This document shows positions 53,732 to 63,928 of a DNA stretch of 64,000 nucleotides, in pieces (the stretch's first letter is position 1; every line of letters begins with the position of its first letter). Origin of the DNA: Gammaproteobacteria bacterium (GTDB lineage Bacteria; Pseudomonadota; Gammaproteobacteria; Pseudomonadales; Pseudohongiellaceae); NCBI GenBank assembly GCA_029246545.1, contig JAQWMX010000022.1, forward strand, positions 54,935-118,934. The letters run 5' to 3'. The notes beneath the pieces are model-generated. The model saw only the letters and a program-made list of their open reading frames with translations. It was not told the origin of the DNA and did not search any database. The translations under genes were made by a program, and so were the position numbers.

Positions 53732-55005
53732 ATCATCTCCAAAACATCTGCTACAGTATAAAACGACCCAGTAACTAACAACACATCATTGGCATGCAAA
53801 TGCTGCTCAGCCTCAAGAAATGCTTCTTTCACAGAATCAAACATTACAACACTATTCTGTGTAGAATTTTGCAGCTCATTATATAGCATTTTTGTCTCAG
53901 AACCTCTGCTGTTTTCAAGACCAGCGACATACCAGGTGCTAGATATATCTTGCAAAGCAGCTACTGTATTTTGAGTATCTTTATTCGATAACATGCCAAG
54001 CACTATATGGACATCATGCTCAGGGAAGTAGCGTTTGATATTATCGGACAAATAGCCAGCAGCATGTGGATTGTGGGCCACGTCCAGCACTAAAGTGTAA
54101 CCCCTATCCTGCACCTGAAAGCGCCCTTTTAATACGGCTTGGTTATAGGCCTGCTCTATCATTCCTTTTGATACGTCGATATTTAATAGCAAAAAGGCCT
54201 GCAGAGCCATGGCAGCATTTGCAGGGAAAAAATCCAGCAAAGAAGCATCCGGGATTTCCATCTGATACGAGCGCACATTCTGTTTTATGTCTTGTCCTTG
54301 CCATGCCCAGCAACCATCAGAAACATTACTAGTGAAATCATTTCCTATTTGATAAAGGTTTCCGCTCTTGACGCTTATTTGTTCTTTCAGTGAGACAGGG
54401 ATGTCATCTTCGCCAAAAATTACGGCTCTTCCCTTCCTAATAATTCCAGCCTTTTCAAAAGCAATCTTTTCCCGTGTATCTCCTAGCCACTCTGTATGAT
54501 CCAAGGCGATATTAGTAATAATCGATATGTCAGCATCTATTATATTTACTGCGTCGAGACGCCCACCTAAGCCAACTTCTAAAATTACGTAATCCAATTC
54601 ACTTTCAGAAAATAGTAGCAATGCAGCTAAGGTGCTAAATTCAAAATAACTTAGACTAACTTCTTTGCGGGCTTGTTCAATTCGTGAAAAGGCATGACAC
54701 AGAACCGAGTCTTCAACATCAACTCCATTAACGCTGATTCTTTCGTTAAATTTTAATAAATGAGGAGAAGAATAAAGACCGATTGACTTGCCTGAAGTCA
54801 GTAAAAGACTGAGTAAGAAACATGAGGTAGAGCCTTTACCATTTGTACCAGCAATACTAATGACAGTTTTAGATGTGAAGTCTAAATAAAGCTCAGCAGC
54901 CACCAACTTGACTCTTTCAAGCCCAAGCTCGATTTCTTCTGGGTGCAAGGTTTCAAGATGTTTAAGCCAAGCAGATAAATTCTTCAACTGCAGCTCATTG
55001 GACAC
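53728..55005 (-). CDS. folC: Dihydrofolate synthase / folylpolyglutamate synthase
   Basis: The ATP-dependent ligase adds glutamate to dihydropteroate and to folates. The 425 residues carry VISIAGTNGKGSTSCFLLSLL near residue 44 (P-loop), SPHLLKFNERISVNG near residue 79, DYVILEVGLGGRLDAVNII near residue 136 and TNIALDHTEWLGDTREKIA near residue 162, all Mur-ligase-type motifs of FolC. VLDVAHNPHAAGYL starts the C-terminal domain. Position between accD and the SPOR gene is conserved. Confidence 0.95.
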   Translation of the reverse strand: MSNELQLKNLSAWLKHLETLHPEEIELGLERVKLVAAELYLDFTSKTVISIAGTNGKGSTSCFLLSLLLTSGKSIGLYSSPHLLKFNERISVNGVDVEDSVLCHAFSRIEQARKEVSLSYFEFSTLAALLLFSESELDYVILEVGLGGRLDAVNIIDADISIITNIALDHTEWLGDTREKIAFEKAGIIRKGRAVIFGEDDIPVSLKEQISVKSGNLYQIGNDFTSNVSDGCWAWQGQDIKQNVRSYQMEIPDASLLDFFPANAAMALQAFLLLNIDVSKGMIEQAYNQAVLKGRFQVQDRGYTLVLDVAHNPHAAGYLSDNIKRYFPEHDVHIVLGMLSNKDTQNTVAALQDISSTWYVAGLENSRGSETKMLYNELQNSTQNSVVMFDSVKEAFLEAEQHLHANDVLLVTGSFYTVADVLEMI

Positions 55006-55051
55006 AATAATTGATTATGGCTTTCACCTTAACGGCTAGAATCTTGAAAAA

Positions 55052-55912
55052 TTATTTATAGCTATACATAAATTTTGCAATTAAAGAGCTTAATTTGTCT
55101 CGCAAATCTTTACGGTGGACAATCATGTCAATTGCACCATGCTCTAATAAAAATTCTGAACGTTGAAAACCTTCTGGTAAATTTTCTCGAACAGTCTGCC
55201 TGATTACATCTTGACCAGCAAAACCAACCAACGCATTCGGTTCAGCAACATTTATATCTCCAAGTATTGCGAGACTTGCTGAAACTCCGCCATATACTGG
55301 GTCTACCAACACTGATATATACAATAATCCGTTTTGCTTCATCCTTTCTAAAGCCGCGGAAGTTTTTGGCATTTGCATTAACGAAACAAGTGCTTCCTGC
55401 ATACGAGCTCCACCACTAGTTGCAAAACAAACCAAAGGAAGGTTTTCTTCTAAACATTTATTAACTGCTAGAACAAATTTCTCACCGACTACAGAACCCA
55501 TTGATCCGCCAATAAAACCAAACTCAAAAGCCACCACAACTACTGGATGACCTTTTACTTTACCCTGCATAGCCAGCAAGGCATCATTTTCGCCGGTCGC
55601 TTTATTAGCTGCAATTAAGCGGTCTTTATATTTTTTAACATCTTTAAATTTTAAAATATCTTCCGGCTCGATATCTTTACCTAGTTCTATACGCTCTTCT
55701 GGATCAAGAAAAATATCGATTCGGCGACGAGCTGATATTCGTAAATGATGATCACATTTCGGGCAGATATCGTTATTTTCATCTAAATTTGAACTATAAA
55801 GCACAGCATCGCAGCGCGGACACTTCTTCCACAAGCCCTCAGGAATATTCCGATTCTTTACTTCAGTATCAGTTTTAATTTTTGAAGGGAGGATTTTATT
55901 AATCCAACTCAT
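55052..55912 (-). CDS. accD: Acetyl-CoA carboxylase carboxyltransferase beta subunit
   Basis: It transfers the carboxyl group from biotin to acetyl-CoA, together with AccA. Of 286 residues, the N-terminal zinc ribbon is CPRC...CPKC (residues ~33-55), followed by the crotonase-fold core with [40 protein letters not shown] near residue 161 and [17 protein letters not shown]. It is located between trpA and folC as usual. Confidence 0.96.
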   Translation of the reverse strand: MSWINKILPSKIKTDTEVKNRNIPEGLWKKCPRCDAVLYSSNLDENNDICPKCDHHLRISARRRIDIFLDPEERIELGKDIEPEDILKFKDVKKYKDRLIAANKATGENDALLAMQGKVKGHPVVVVAFEFGFIGGSMGSVVGEKFVLAVNKCLEENLPLVCFATSGGARMQEALVSLMQMPKTSAALERMKQNGLLYISVLVDPVYGGVSASLAILGDINVAEPNALVGFAGQDVIRQTVRENLPEGFQRSEFLLEHGAIDMIVHRKDLRDKLSSLIAKFMYSYK

Positions 55913-55942
55913 GTCTACATCCTTAACTATGTTTAACTAGAC

Positions 55943-56758
55943 CTAATTATCATCTAATGCTGTTCGCATATCTGCCATTAACGAAATATGCTCGAATAAC
56001 TCTTCGCGACTGTATTCATGTTTATCTTCTAATTCTGCTATAAGATTAACTAAAGCGCTACCCACAACTATGGCATCTGCTAATTCGCCTAATTTAGTTG
56101 CAGTCTCAGCATCTTTAATCCCAAAGCCAATACCTATCGGTAATTCACAATAAGATTTAAGGCGGTTAGCGTTAATCCGTACAGAGTCTATATCTAGGTG
56201 TGAAGCACCAGTAACACCTTTTAATGATACATAGTACACATACCCTGAACTTAACTCACAAATTTGCTTCGCTCTTGACTCATTAGTTGTAGGCGCCACT
56301 AAGAAAATACAATCTAATTTAGACCGGTGAATAACCTGCAAGAGCTCTTGGGATTCTTCTGGTGGCATATCAACCACTAAAACACCATCAACTCCGGCCT
56401 CCTCGGCATCTTCAGCAAAACGTTGATATCCCATACACTCTATTGGGTTCAAATACCCCATTAAAACAACTGGGGTATTTTGATCCTCTTTTCTAAAGTC
56501 TTTAACCAAAGTCAGAACGTCTTTGAGTGTGGTATGTTGAGCCAATGACCGTTCAACAGCCCATTGAATAACTGGCCCATCAGAAGATGGATCACTAAAC
56601 GGAAAACCCAACTCGATAATATCAGCTCCTGCTTTCACTAAGGCATGCATGAGATTTAAACTTGTATTAAGGTTAGGGTCTCCGGCCGTCAAATAAGGGA
56701 TAAAAGCCTTTTTATCTTGACTCTTCAGTTGCTTAAAACAATTCTCAATACGGCTCAT
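55943..56758 (-). CDS. trpA: Tryptophan synthase alpha chain
   Basis: It cleaves indole-3-glycerol phosphate and passes indole to TrpB. The 271-residue TIM barrel has FIPYLTAGDPN near residue 20, ADIIELGFPFSDPSSDGPVI near residue 45 (catalytic Glu and Asp region), GVDGVLVVDMPPEES near residue 122, YVSLKGVTGA near residue 175 and IGIGFGIKDAET near residue 208. It starts 63 bp downstream of trpB on the same strand. Confidence 0.96.
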   Translation of the reverse strand: MSRIENCFKQLKSQDKKAFIPYLTAGDPNLNTSLNLMHALVKAGADIIELGFPFSDPSSDGPVIQWAVERSLAQHTTLKDVLTLVKDFRKEDQNTPVVLMGYLNPIECMGYQRFAEDAEEAGVDGVLVVDMPPEESQELLQVIHRSKLDCIFLVAPTTNESRAKQICELSSGYVYYVSLKGVTGASHLDIDSVRINANRLKSYCELPIGIGFGIKDAETATKLGELADAIVVGSALVNLIAELEDKHEYSREELFEHISLMADMRTALDDN

Positions 56759-56821
56759 CTACTCAAACCCTTCCTTTCAACACTTCTAATAACTGCTTTA
56801 GTAGTGGTTCCAATTCATTCA

Positions 56822-58039
56822 TCAAACGTTAATTCCATCAATCTCGGCGATCGTATGCATATCTTTATCGCCTCTGCCTGACAGATTAATAACCATTAGA
56901 TGATCTTCAGGAAGCTCAGGCGCAGTTTTTATCGCATATGCAATCGCATGACTAGATTCTAGTGCTGGAATTATGCCTTCGTGACTTGTCAAAAAGCGAA
57001 ATGCATCTAGAGCCTCGGCGTCTGTGACGGCTGTATATTCTGCACGCTTGATATCTTTTAACCATGAATGCTCTGGCCCGACACCAGGATAATCCAAACC
57101 TGCTGAGACTGAATGAGTCTCAAGAATTTGGCCGTCATCGTCATTCATGAGATACGTTCGATTACCATGTAAAACACCAGGCGCACCGGTATTAAGGGGT
57201 GCAGCATGTTTGCCAGTATCTAAACCTAGCCCACCAGCCTCGACGCCTATCATTTTTACAGCTTCATCTTTCAAGAATGGGTAAAATAGACCTATTGCAT
57301 TTGAGCCTCCTCCTACACAGGCGACCAGTGAATCTGGTAGGCGTCCACATTGCTCCAATGACTGCTGTTTGGTTTCTTGTCCAATAACACTTTGGAAATC
57401 TCTTACCAGCATGGGGTAAGGATGCGGGCCAGCTACAGTGCCTATAATGTAGTAAGTGGTATCAACATTGGTTGCCCAATCCCTCATGGCCTCATTCATA
57501 GCATCTTTTAATGTCTTCGATCCTGAGTCAACTTCTACAACAGTAGCGCCAAGTAATTTCATACGATAGACATTAGCTGCCTGACGCTTAGTATCTTCTG
57601 AACCCATAAACACATGACACTCAAGCCCTAGCCGTGCTGCAACTGTTGCAGTTGCTACGCCATGTTGCCCCGCCCCAGTTTCCGCAATAATTCTGGTTTT
57701 CCCCATCGCTTTAGCTAACAATGCCTGACCAATCGTGTTATTTACCTTGTGTGCACCAGTATGATTCAAATCTTCACGTTTCAAATAAATTTGAGCGCCG
57801 CCAAGCGCTTTGGTCATGCCCTTGGCATGATAAAGTGGAGAAGGCCTGCCAACATAATGAGCTAAGTCATTGTGGAACTCTTCCCAAAAGGCCTTGTCTT
57901 GCTTTAATTTTGCATAAACTCTATTGAGCTCATCAAGTGCTGGCATTAGAGTTTCACCAACGAATATTCCACCATAAACACCAAAATGACCGTGCTCATC
58001 TGGCCCATCATAGAGTTGATCATTTATTAGTTCAGACAC
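56822..58039 (-). CDS. trpB: Tryptophan synthase beta chain
   Basis: The PLP enzyme that condenses indole with serine. 405 residues with [16 protein letters not shown] near residue 22, [20 protein letters not shown] near residue 80 (the lysine of HK binds PLP), [14 protein letters not shown] near residue 116 and [15 protein letters not shown] near residue 240 (phosphate loop). [11 protein letters not shown] closes the protein. The start is GTG and shares one base with the trpF stop codon. Confidence 0.97.
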   Translation of the reverse strand: MSELINDQLYDGPDEHGHFGVYGGIFVGETLMPALDELNRVYAKLKQDKAFWEEFHNDLAHYVGRPSPLYHAKGMTKALGGAQIYLKREDLNHTGAHKVNNTIGQALLAKAMGKTRIIAETGAGQHGVATATVAARLGLECHVFMGSEDTKRQAANVYRMKLLGATVVEVDSGSKTLKDAMNEAMRDWATNVDTTYYIIGTVAGPHPYPMLVRDFQSVIGQETKQQSLEQCGRLPDSLVACVGGGSNAIGLFYPFLKDEAVKMIGVEAGGLGLDTGKHAAPLNTGAPGVLHGNRTYLMNDDDGQILETHSVSAGLDYPGVGPEHSWLKDIKRAEYTAVTDAEALDAFRFLTSHEGIIPALESSHAIAYAIKTAPELPEDHLMVINLSGRGDKDMHTIAEIDGINV

Positions 58040-58677
58040 TACTCACCTCGATTAACCTCTGTTACAAATTTTCTGATTTTTTCTGCAGACTTAATGCCTG
58101 GACTATCTTCAACACCAGTGCTGACATCTACAGCGTAAGGTCTAATTAAATGCACAGCGGAATTAACATTCTCTTGATTTAATCCACCCGCCAAAATTAT
58201 TACTGGAATATTTTCTTTAGGTAACTCATTTAACAAAGACCATTCAAATGTCTTGCCTGTACCTCCTGCAATATCAGGATGCCAAGCATCTATTAAGATA
58301 GCCGCTGCACTTTTAAATTTACTGATAATTTCAAGTAGATCTGTTTCAGGCTTTAGTCGGATGGCCTTAATATACGGTTTAGAAAACTGTGTGCAAAACG
58401 TTTCTTCTTCTTCGCCATGAAACTGCAAATAATCCAATGCAACGTTGTTAATGACATTTGAGACTTCTGCCGAACTAGCATTAACAAATAGTCCCACTTT
58501 ACTAATAAAAGCTGGCAAAGGTTTTACTAGCTCCTGAGCTTGCTCAATTGATACATATCTAGGACTGGCTTGAACAAAAACAAGGCCAAGAGCATCTGCG
58601 CCAAAACCTATAGCGGCAAGAGCATCTTCTTGGCGTGTGATGCCACAAATTTTAATTCGAGTTCTAGATATATTCAC
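58039..58677 (-). CDS. trpF: Phosphoribosylanthranilate isomerase
   Basis: It converts phosphoribosyl-anthranilate to CdRP in tryptophan synthesis. Of 212 residues, [15 protein letters not shown] near residue 8 carries the catalytic cysteine, FHGEE near residue 89, [12 protein letters not shown] near residue 158 and [14 protein letters not shown] near residue 184 (conserved aspartate and phosphate binding). The stand-alone trpF in a truA-trpF-trpB-trpA run is the Pseudomonas-type arrangement, unlike the enteric trpC(F) fusion. Confidence 0.96.
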   Translation of the reverse strand: MNISRTRIKICGITRQEDALAAIGFGADALGLVFVQASPRYVSIEQAQELVKPLPAFISKVGLFVNASSAEVSNVINNVALDYLQFHGEEEETFCTQFSKPYIKAIRLKPETDLLEIISKFKSAAAILIDAWHPDIAGGTGKTFEWSLLNELPKENIPVIILAGGLNQENVNSAVHLIRPYAVDVSTGVEDSPGIKSAEKIRKFVTEVNRGE

Positions 58678-58734
58678 GAGTATTTGTTAAAGCTAGAGCT
58701 GAAAACAAGCGCCGTATTCTAGCAAATAATAGCG

Positions 58735-59571
58735 CTAATGGCTTTTAAAAAAAGGCAACACCCAAGGTGCCGCTGGTAATTCATATTTGTCAGGATAATC
58801 AACCTCTATGAGATACAGTCCGTCTGGAGGAGCTGTAATTCCTGCCTCACGACGATCTCTTTGTTCGAGCACCTGCCCTATCCATTCCGGCTTACGCTGG
58901 CCTTCTCCGACTTCAAGCAATGCCCCGACTATATTTCTCACCATATGCAATAAAAAGGCATTAGCTTTTATATCCACTCTCACAAAATCACCAGAGCGAT
59001 CCACCTTAATATGGCTAACATTACGCATGGCTGTCTTCGATTGACAACCTGCACCTCGAAAACTACTAAAATCTCTTTCTCCAAGAAGATATTGTCCTGC
59101 TTTATGCATGGATTTCTCATTTAACTCATAATAATGTGGGCTAACCTGGCCTTGCAGTAATGCTGTAGGGATTTTATGGTTATAAATAAGGTAACAATAA
59201 CGCCTGCTTAAAGCAGAAAAACGGGCATGAAAATCAGCTTCAACTTGTTTGGCCCAGCGCACAACAACCGTTTTAGGTAGAAGAGCATTACAACCTCTAA
59301 CCCAGGCTTTTAGAGGCCTTTCACTATTAGTTTCAAAATGGACAATTTGGGCGTTGGCATGGACACCTTTATCTGTACGCCCAGCGCAGTGTACTTTGAT
59401 GGAGTGATCTGCCACTTGGGAAATGGCTAACTCCAATACTTCCTGGACCGTAGTAACAGAAGCTAATTTCTGAGCTTGCCAGCCATTAAAACCTGTGCCT
59501 TGATATTCTATACAAAGTGCAATTCGGCTAGAGGCAGAGATGCCAGCTTCAGAACTTATGAACCACCCCAT
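58735..59571 (-). CDS. truA: tRNA pseudouridine(38-40) synthase TruA
   Basis: It modifies positions 38-40 of the tRNA anticodon arm. The 278 residues have RIALCIEYQGTGFNGWQAQ near residue 17, CAGRTDKGVHANAQIVHFET near residue 61 (catalytic aspartate), YCYLIYN near residue 126 and FLLHMVRNIVGALLEVGEG near residue 209. An N-terminal extension of ~16 residues precedes the conserved start and overlaps the end of fimV by 16 bp; no later in-frame ATG is available before the conserved segment. Confidence 0.95.
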   Translation of the reverse strand: MGWFISSEAGISASSRIALCIEYQGTGFNGWQAQKLASVTTVQEVLELAISQVADHSIKVHCAGRTDKGVHANAQIVHFETNSERPLKAWVRGCNALLPKTVVVRWAKQVEADFHARFSALSRRYCYLIYNHKIPTALLQGQVSPHYYELNEKSMHKAGQYLLGERDFSSFRGAGCQSKTAMRNVSHIKVDRSGDFVRVDIKANAFLLHMVRNIVGALLEVGEGQRKPEWIGQVLEQRDRREAGITAPPDGLYLIEVDYPDKYELPAAPWVLPFFKSH

Positions 59572-61886
59572 TCAGAGAGTAGTTTTTGGGCTTCAGCAAT
59601 CTGTGCATCATTGCCTTCAGCGATAACTTCACTAAGTATTTCTTTAGCTCCGTCTAGATCATCCATCGCATGATAAGCGACAGCCAGATCAAGCTTGGTA
59701 GAGACTTCATCTTGGTCTGTGATGATTTCCAGTTCTTCTTCATCACCCTCATCAAATGCAACTGCATCATCGAGTCCTAGATTACCTAATGAGGAAGTTG
59801 TTTCTGTAACTTCCTCTTTATTCTCAGCATCGTCTTCATCATTATCAATGAATTCAATTTCATCATCTGCACTGTTATCGTCCAAATCAAAAACAATATC
59901 ATTGTTCAGATCAGATTCAGCACTTGAGGCTTCTACACTCTCGTCACTGTCACTGTCACTGTCACTATTTTCATTGTTATTCTCAGATTCAGCATTATCG
60001 TCGAGTGCGATATCGCCAAAATCAAAGGTCTCAATATTCTCATCTACATTATTTTCTTCAGAGCTGCTCTCGGGCGCATCTGAAGAGTCTGATTTATTAT
60101 CTTCTACAGAAAATTGTAAACTTTCAATTTCTTCAGCTGCGGCTGGCTCAGCCTCTGTTTCAGTCTCTTTTTCAGCTTCTTCTTCCGGCTCATCATCTAA
60201 ACTAAATTCAAATGACTCATCAGCATCCGATCCAGTTTCATCATTTTCTGCATCATCGCTATCTTCAGCAATAGCCTCTACAGGAGCAGGCTCATCGACA
60301 AACTCGATAGTTTCTTCAGAAGAGTCTTCAACGTCTAGAGAGTCTTCAACGTCTAAAGAGCCATCAGCATCTAAAGAGTCTTCAAGGTCTAAAGAGTCTT
60401 CAACGTCTAAAGAGCCTTCAAGGTCTAAAGAACCCTCATCTTCATCAGCATTTTCTAGACCATCAAGATCAAGGCTAAAGTCTCCTTCATCTTCATCGGC
60501 TGCCACGCTGCGATTACGAGCGATCAAAAAACCAACGATAAGCGCCAATAGCACTACTAGAGCCGCTACCATGTCTAAGGTGCTATCTAATAAATTGCTG
60601 ATTATCCCTCCTGATGGAGCTGGGCTTGTTACAACTGGAGCTGGTTCAGGCTCTTGCGTTGGAGTGCTAGTAGAGTCTTGTGGGGCTACTACGGCCAACA
60701 CTTCTGTTGCTGCAGTTTCAGCTTGTTCAGCCAATTCAGCTTGTAACTCAGCCATTCGTTGGCCTTCTATAGCGACGATATTTTCTAAAATTGCTATTTC
60801 TTCTTCCAAGTCGATAAGACGACTAGTTAATTCTTCATTTTCAAGTAAAGCTCTATCTAAATTCTCTTCACTCAACATTAAGTCATTTTCAAGGTTTGCG
60901 ATGGTTGCGTTTAAGCCTGCAATTTCAGCCTCATCATCTGCATTATTAACAATGCTCAGTTCGTCACGAGTATTATTTGTTCCGCCCTGACTGTTATTTA
61001 CCGCTAATGGTTGAGCGTTATTAGAAAATTGCTGATTCTGAACAGCAACTTGCGTTAGTGCTTGTTCCTGACTGATAGCATTTATCTCTTGGCGATTTGG
61101 AATTCGTAACACTCGGCCTGAACGTATTCCATTAATGTTATTACCAATGAAAGCGTCACTATTAGTATTTGCTCGTTGAATGGCGAGCATCATTTGCTGT
61201 ACGGAAATATCATTCCCTGGTCTAGTTGCCAAAGCAATATTCCACAAGGAATCACCATCTTCAATAACTACTGTTTCAGAACTAGGCTCCACAACTGGCA
61301 AAGCTTCCATAACCGGTTCCGGCTCGGTTTCTGGAGCTTCAGCTATTTCCTGCTGGATTGGCTCTGGTTCTGGCTGAATTCTTGGAGCTGGAGGAGCAGG
61401 TCTAGCCGGTGCTGGGATGGTTCGAGCCGGTGTAGGGGCCGGAACTGGTGTTGGGTTTGCACTAAAGGTTGGTAAATCCAATAAAACAGTGTATTCCCTA
61501 CTAACTCGACCAGAGGGCCAACGCACGTTTAACACAAAATTCAAATAAGGCTCAACGATTGCATCAGAGCTAGTTATTCTTATAAGGCCTTCGGAGCCTG
61601 AAACTACCTGTACGTTAAAATCTAATTCATTTAAAAGAGGTAATCGTTCTATTCCAACCCGCTCAAAGTCGGCTTCGGAGCCTAAAGTTACAATAATTTG
61701 CGATTCATCTAAGCCATCCAACTCAAGCAGTTCAATATCAGCTGATAATGGCTGGTTTAAAGTAGAATCCAGACTAATATCACCAAATGTGAAAGCAAAA
61801 GAATGATTTGAGATCAATCCGACAATGACGCAGGTAAAAATACTTAAAATTTTTCTACAAATGTACAGCTTGTTCACCTGCATCAT
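59556..61886 (-). CDS. fimV: FimV-like polar/pilus assembly protein with LysM domain
   Basis: The 776-residue inner-membrane protein is of the FimV/HubP family, which organises cell poles, twitching motility and type II secretion in relatives. The signal peptide ends SFAFTFGDISLDS. The periplasmic N-domain (~30-155) holds LNQPLSADIELLEL. A Pro-rich linker precedes a LysM-like segment (~209-262, VVIEDGDSLWNIALATRPG). A coiled coil lies at ~320-385, and a transmembrane helix near residue 445 (MVAALVVLLALIVGFLIA). A very acidic cytoplasmic region (~460-720) carries SLDVED-type repeats, and the C-terminal FimV TPR-like domain is TKLDLAVAYHAMDDLDGAKE. Position between truA and asd is diagnostic. 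Confidence 0.93.
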   Translation of the reverse strand: MMQVNKLYICRKILSIFTCVIVGLISNHSFAFTFGDISLDSTLNQPLSADIELLELDGLDESQIIVTLGSEADFERVGIERLPLLNELDFNVQVVSGSEGLIRITSSDAIVEPYLNFVLNVRWPSGRVSREYTVLLDLPTFSANPTPVPAPTPARTIPAPARPAPPAPRIQPEPEPIQQEIAEAPETEPEPVMEALPVVEPSSETVVIEDGDSLWNIALATRPGNDISVQQMMLAIQRANTNSDAFIGNNINGIRSGRVLRIPNRQEINAISQEQALTQVAVQNQQFSNNAQPLAVNNSQGGTNNTRDELSIVNNADDEAEIAGLNATIANLENDLMLSEENLDRALLENEELTSRLIDLEEEIAILENIVAIEGQRMAELQAELAEQAETAATEVLAVVAPQDSTSTPTQEPEPAPVVTSPAPSGGIISNLLDSTLDMVAALVVLLALIVGFLIARNRSVAADEDEGDFSLDLDGLENADEDEGSLDLEGSLDVEDSLDLEDSLDADGSLDVEDSLDVEDSSEETIEFVDEPAPVEAIAEDSDDAENDETGSDADESFEFSLDDEPEEEAEKETETEAEPAAAEEIESLQFSVEDNKSDSSDAPESSSEENNVDENIETFDFGDIALDDNAESENNNENSDSDSDSDESVEASSAESDLNNDIVFDLDDNSADDEIEFIDNDEDDAENKEEVTETTSSLGNLGLDDAVAFDEGDEEELEIITDQDEVSTKLDLAVAYHAMDDLDGAKEILSEVIAEGNDAQIAEAQKLLSEWGGS
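60322..60429 (-). repeat. 18-bp tandem repeats inside fimV
   Basis: About six imperfect copies of an 18-bp unit (core TCTAAAGAGTCTTCA on the + strand) encode a run of SLD(V/L/A)(E/D)(D/G) hexapeptides in the acidic cytoplasmic region. Copies differ by one to three bases. A likely hotspot for copy-number variation. Confidence 0.8.
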
Positions 61887-61938
61887 GTCATCCTAACTGG
61901 AAGTGAGAGATATTTTTAAATAAGGCCGTAAGTATTCA

Positions 61939-62961
61939 TTATATGTAGTTTTTTATCAACACTTCTGCTATCTGAATTGAGTTCAAAGCAGCACCTTTTC
62001 TCAAATTATCAGACACAATCCACAAATTTAAGCCTAAAGGGTGAGAAATATCTTTGCGCACACGACCAACCCAGACTTCATCATGATCTGTTCCTTCTCC
62101 TATCGCGGTAGGGTAGCCCCCATCTTCATGCTCATCTTTGAGCTTCACCCCAGGTGCTTTTCCCAAAACAGCATGAGCTTCTTCAACAGAAATCAGCTCT
62201 TTAGTCTCAATATGCACAGCTTCGGAGTGCGCATAGAACACAGGTACACGGACACAGGTCGGATTAACGACTATTTCTGCGTCAGCAAAGATTTTCTGCG
62301 TCTCCCAGACCATTTTCATTTCTTCTTTGGTGTAGCCATTATCCATAAACACATCAATGTGTGGCAGTACATTGAAAGCAATCTGTTTTGGGTAAACATT
62401 CACCTCTGGCTCAAGGCCATTTAGCAATTTTGCAGTTTGACCGGCCAACTCATCAATAGCGTCCTTACCCGTGCCAGACACAGACTGATATGTAGCCACA
62501 TTGATTCTGCTTATACCTACAGCATCATAAATTGGCTTTAATGCAACCAACATTTGAATCGTTGAACAATTTGGATTAGCAATAATGTTTTTATTTTTAT
62601 AATTCGCTATAGCATCTGCATTCACTTCAGGCACAACCAAGGGTATATCTTCTTCATAACGAAAATGTGACGTGTTATCTATGACTACACAGCCTGCAGC
62701 AGCTGCAATAGGAGCAAATTCAGCTGAAACTGAAGCACCAGCAGAAAAGAATCCTATTTGAGCTAAGGAAAAATCAAAATCTGTAATTTTTTCAACAGTA
62801 TATTGCTTCTTATTAAAACTTAATGTTTCACCTGCGCTACGTTCACTTGCTAACAAATACAAGTTGTTAACTGGAAACTTACGCTGCTCCAGTATATTTA
62901 TTAAAGCTCGCCCAACTGCTCCAGTTGCACCAGCAATTACCACATCGTATTTTGCACTCAT
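61939..62961 (-). CDS. asd: Aspartate-semialdehyde dehydrogenase
   Basis: It makes aspartate semialdehyde for Lys/diaminopimelate, Thr and Met. The 340 residues have VVIAGATGAVGRALINILEQ near residue 7 (NADP fold), SAGASVSAEFAP near residue 73, IANPNCSTIQMLVAL near residue 128 (active-site cysteine) and YQSVSGTGKDAIDEL near residue 160. The catalytic histidine region near VPVFYAHSEAVHIE is present. In Pseudomonas leuB lies between leuD and asd; here there is none. Confidence 0.95.
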   Translation of the reverse strand: MSAKYDVVIAGATGAVGRALINILEQRKFPVNNLYLLASERSAGETLSFNKKQYTVEKITDFDFSLAQIGFFSAGASVSAEFAPIAAAAGCVVIDNTSHFRYEEDIPLVVPEVNADAIANYKNKNIIANPNCSTIQMLVALKPIYDAVGISRINVATYQSVSGTGKDAIDELAGQTAKLLNGLEPEVNVYPKQIAFNVLPHIDVFMDNGYTKEEMKMVWETQKIFADAEIVVNPTCVRVPVFYAHSEAVHIETKELISVEEAHAVLGKAPGVKLKDEHEDGGYPTAIGEGTDHDEVWVGRVRKDISHPLGLNLWIVSDNLRKGAALNSIQIAEVLIKNYI

Positions 62962-62989
62962 TTTGATCTATTCCACTCGAATTACACGA

Positions 62990-63013
62990 AAAGTGCCGGA
63001 ATCTAGTCCCGGC
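62990..63013 (-). terminator. Hairpin between leuD and asd
   Basis: Minus strand: GCCGGGA (63013-63007) pairs with TTCCGGC (63001-62995), including one G-T, around a 5-nt loop, followed by ACTTTT. A moderate terminator or attenuator separating leuCD from asd. Confidence 0.5.
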
Positions 63014-63029
63014 AATACATTAACTAGTT

Positions 63030-63680
63030 TTAATAATGATCTTGAGTAAAAAGCCAGGGGGACTTTTCTTTCCAACTCGTTTCATATGCCGTTATAGCAT
63101 CAGCATTCTGCAAGGTTAGACTTATGTCATCCAAGCCATTCAATAAGCTGGTTTTTCTAGCACTTTCAATCTCAAAGTTAATCACTGACCCATCCACCTT
63201 CATGATGCTTTGCGCGGCTAAATCTATTTTTAGTTCATAGCCTTCATTCGCGATAGTTTCTTCGAATAAATAATTAACAATTTCTTCATCTAAAACAATA
63301 GGTAACAAACCATTCTTAAAGCAATTGTTAAAGAAAATATCGGCATAACTAGGCGCGATAATACAGCGGATTCCATAATCTTCTAAAGCCCACGGAGCAT
63401 GCTCACGACTTGAACCACAACCGAAATTCTCTCTAGCTAACAATATATTTCCACCAGCATACCGGGCTTTATTCAATACAAAATCAGGATTTAACGGCCT
63501 ACCAGTACATTCCTGGTCAGGCAAGCCTTTATCTAGGTAACGCGCCTCATCAAACAAGTTTTTACCAAAACCAGTACGCTTAATGGACTTCAGGAACTGC
63601 TTAGGAATAATGTAATCCGTATCGACATTGGCTCTATCTAACGGAATAACTACACCTTGCTCTTTTATAAACTTATTCAT
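63030..63680 (-). CDS. leuD: 3-isopropylmalate dehydratase small subunit
   Basis: The swivel-domain subunit of isopropylmalate isomerase in leucine synthesis. 216 residues with [20 protein letters not shown] near residue 11, [20 protein letters not shown] near residue 74 (substrate-binding) and [20 protein letters not shown] near residue 107. It follows leuC by 20 bp, as expected for the two-subunit enzyme. Confidence 0.96.
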   Translation of the reverse strand: MNKFIKEQGVVIPLDRANVDTDYIIPKQFLKSIKRTGFGKNLFDEARYLDKGLPDQECTGRPLNPDFVLNKARYAGGNILLARENFGCGSSREHAPWALEDYGIRCIIAPSYADIFFNNCFKNGLLPIVLDEEIVNYLFEETIANEGYELKIDLAAQSIMKVDGSVINFEIESARKTSLLNGLDDISLTLQNADAITAYETSWKEKSPWLFTQDHY

Positions 63681-63700
63681 TTAAAGCCACCTTATTCTTT

Positions 63701-63928
63701 TTAATTCCAAGAACGCACATCGACGAAATGACCTGCTACCGCTGCAGCTGCAGCCATAGCTGGACTGACTAGATGTGTACGTCCACCAAAACCTTGGCGA
63801 CCTTCAAAATTACGATTTGAAGTTGAAGCACAATGCTCACCTTCCCCTAATTGATCCGCATTCATGGCCAAACACATAGAGCAACCTGGCTCACGCCATT
63901 GCAGGCCCGCTTCCGTGAATATTTTATT
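63701..63928 (-). CDS. leuC: 3-isopropylmalate dehydratase large subunit, C-terminal fragment
   Basis: The last ~75 residues of LeuC, from [20 protein letters not shown] through [20 protein letters not shown] to the C-terminal HFVDVR, are unmistakable; CSMC contains two of the 4Fe-4S ligands. Upstream (63929-64000) the frame stays open but no longer matches LeuC: the expected E-G-L-D before KIF is replaced and the same DNA reads as a sulfotransferase on the other strand. So the 5' part is missing, by assembly chimera or rearrangement, rather than simply continuing off the window. Confidence 0.9.
   Translation of the reverse strand, partial: NKIFTEAGLQWREPGCSMCLAMNADQLGEGEHCASTSNRNFEGRQGFGGRTHLVSPAMAAAAAVAGHFVDVRSWN

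Noticed and set aside
59695..60990. 431-codon Ser-rich ORF on the + strand, opposite fimV
   Set aside because: It is the antisense of the acidic Asp/Glu/Ser repeat region of fimV, whose codons create long open antisense frames; it has no ribosome site and resembles no family.
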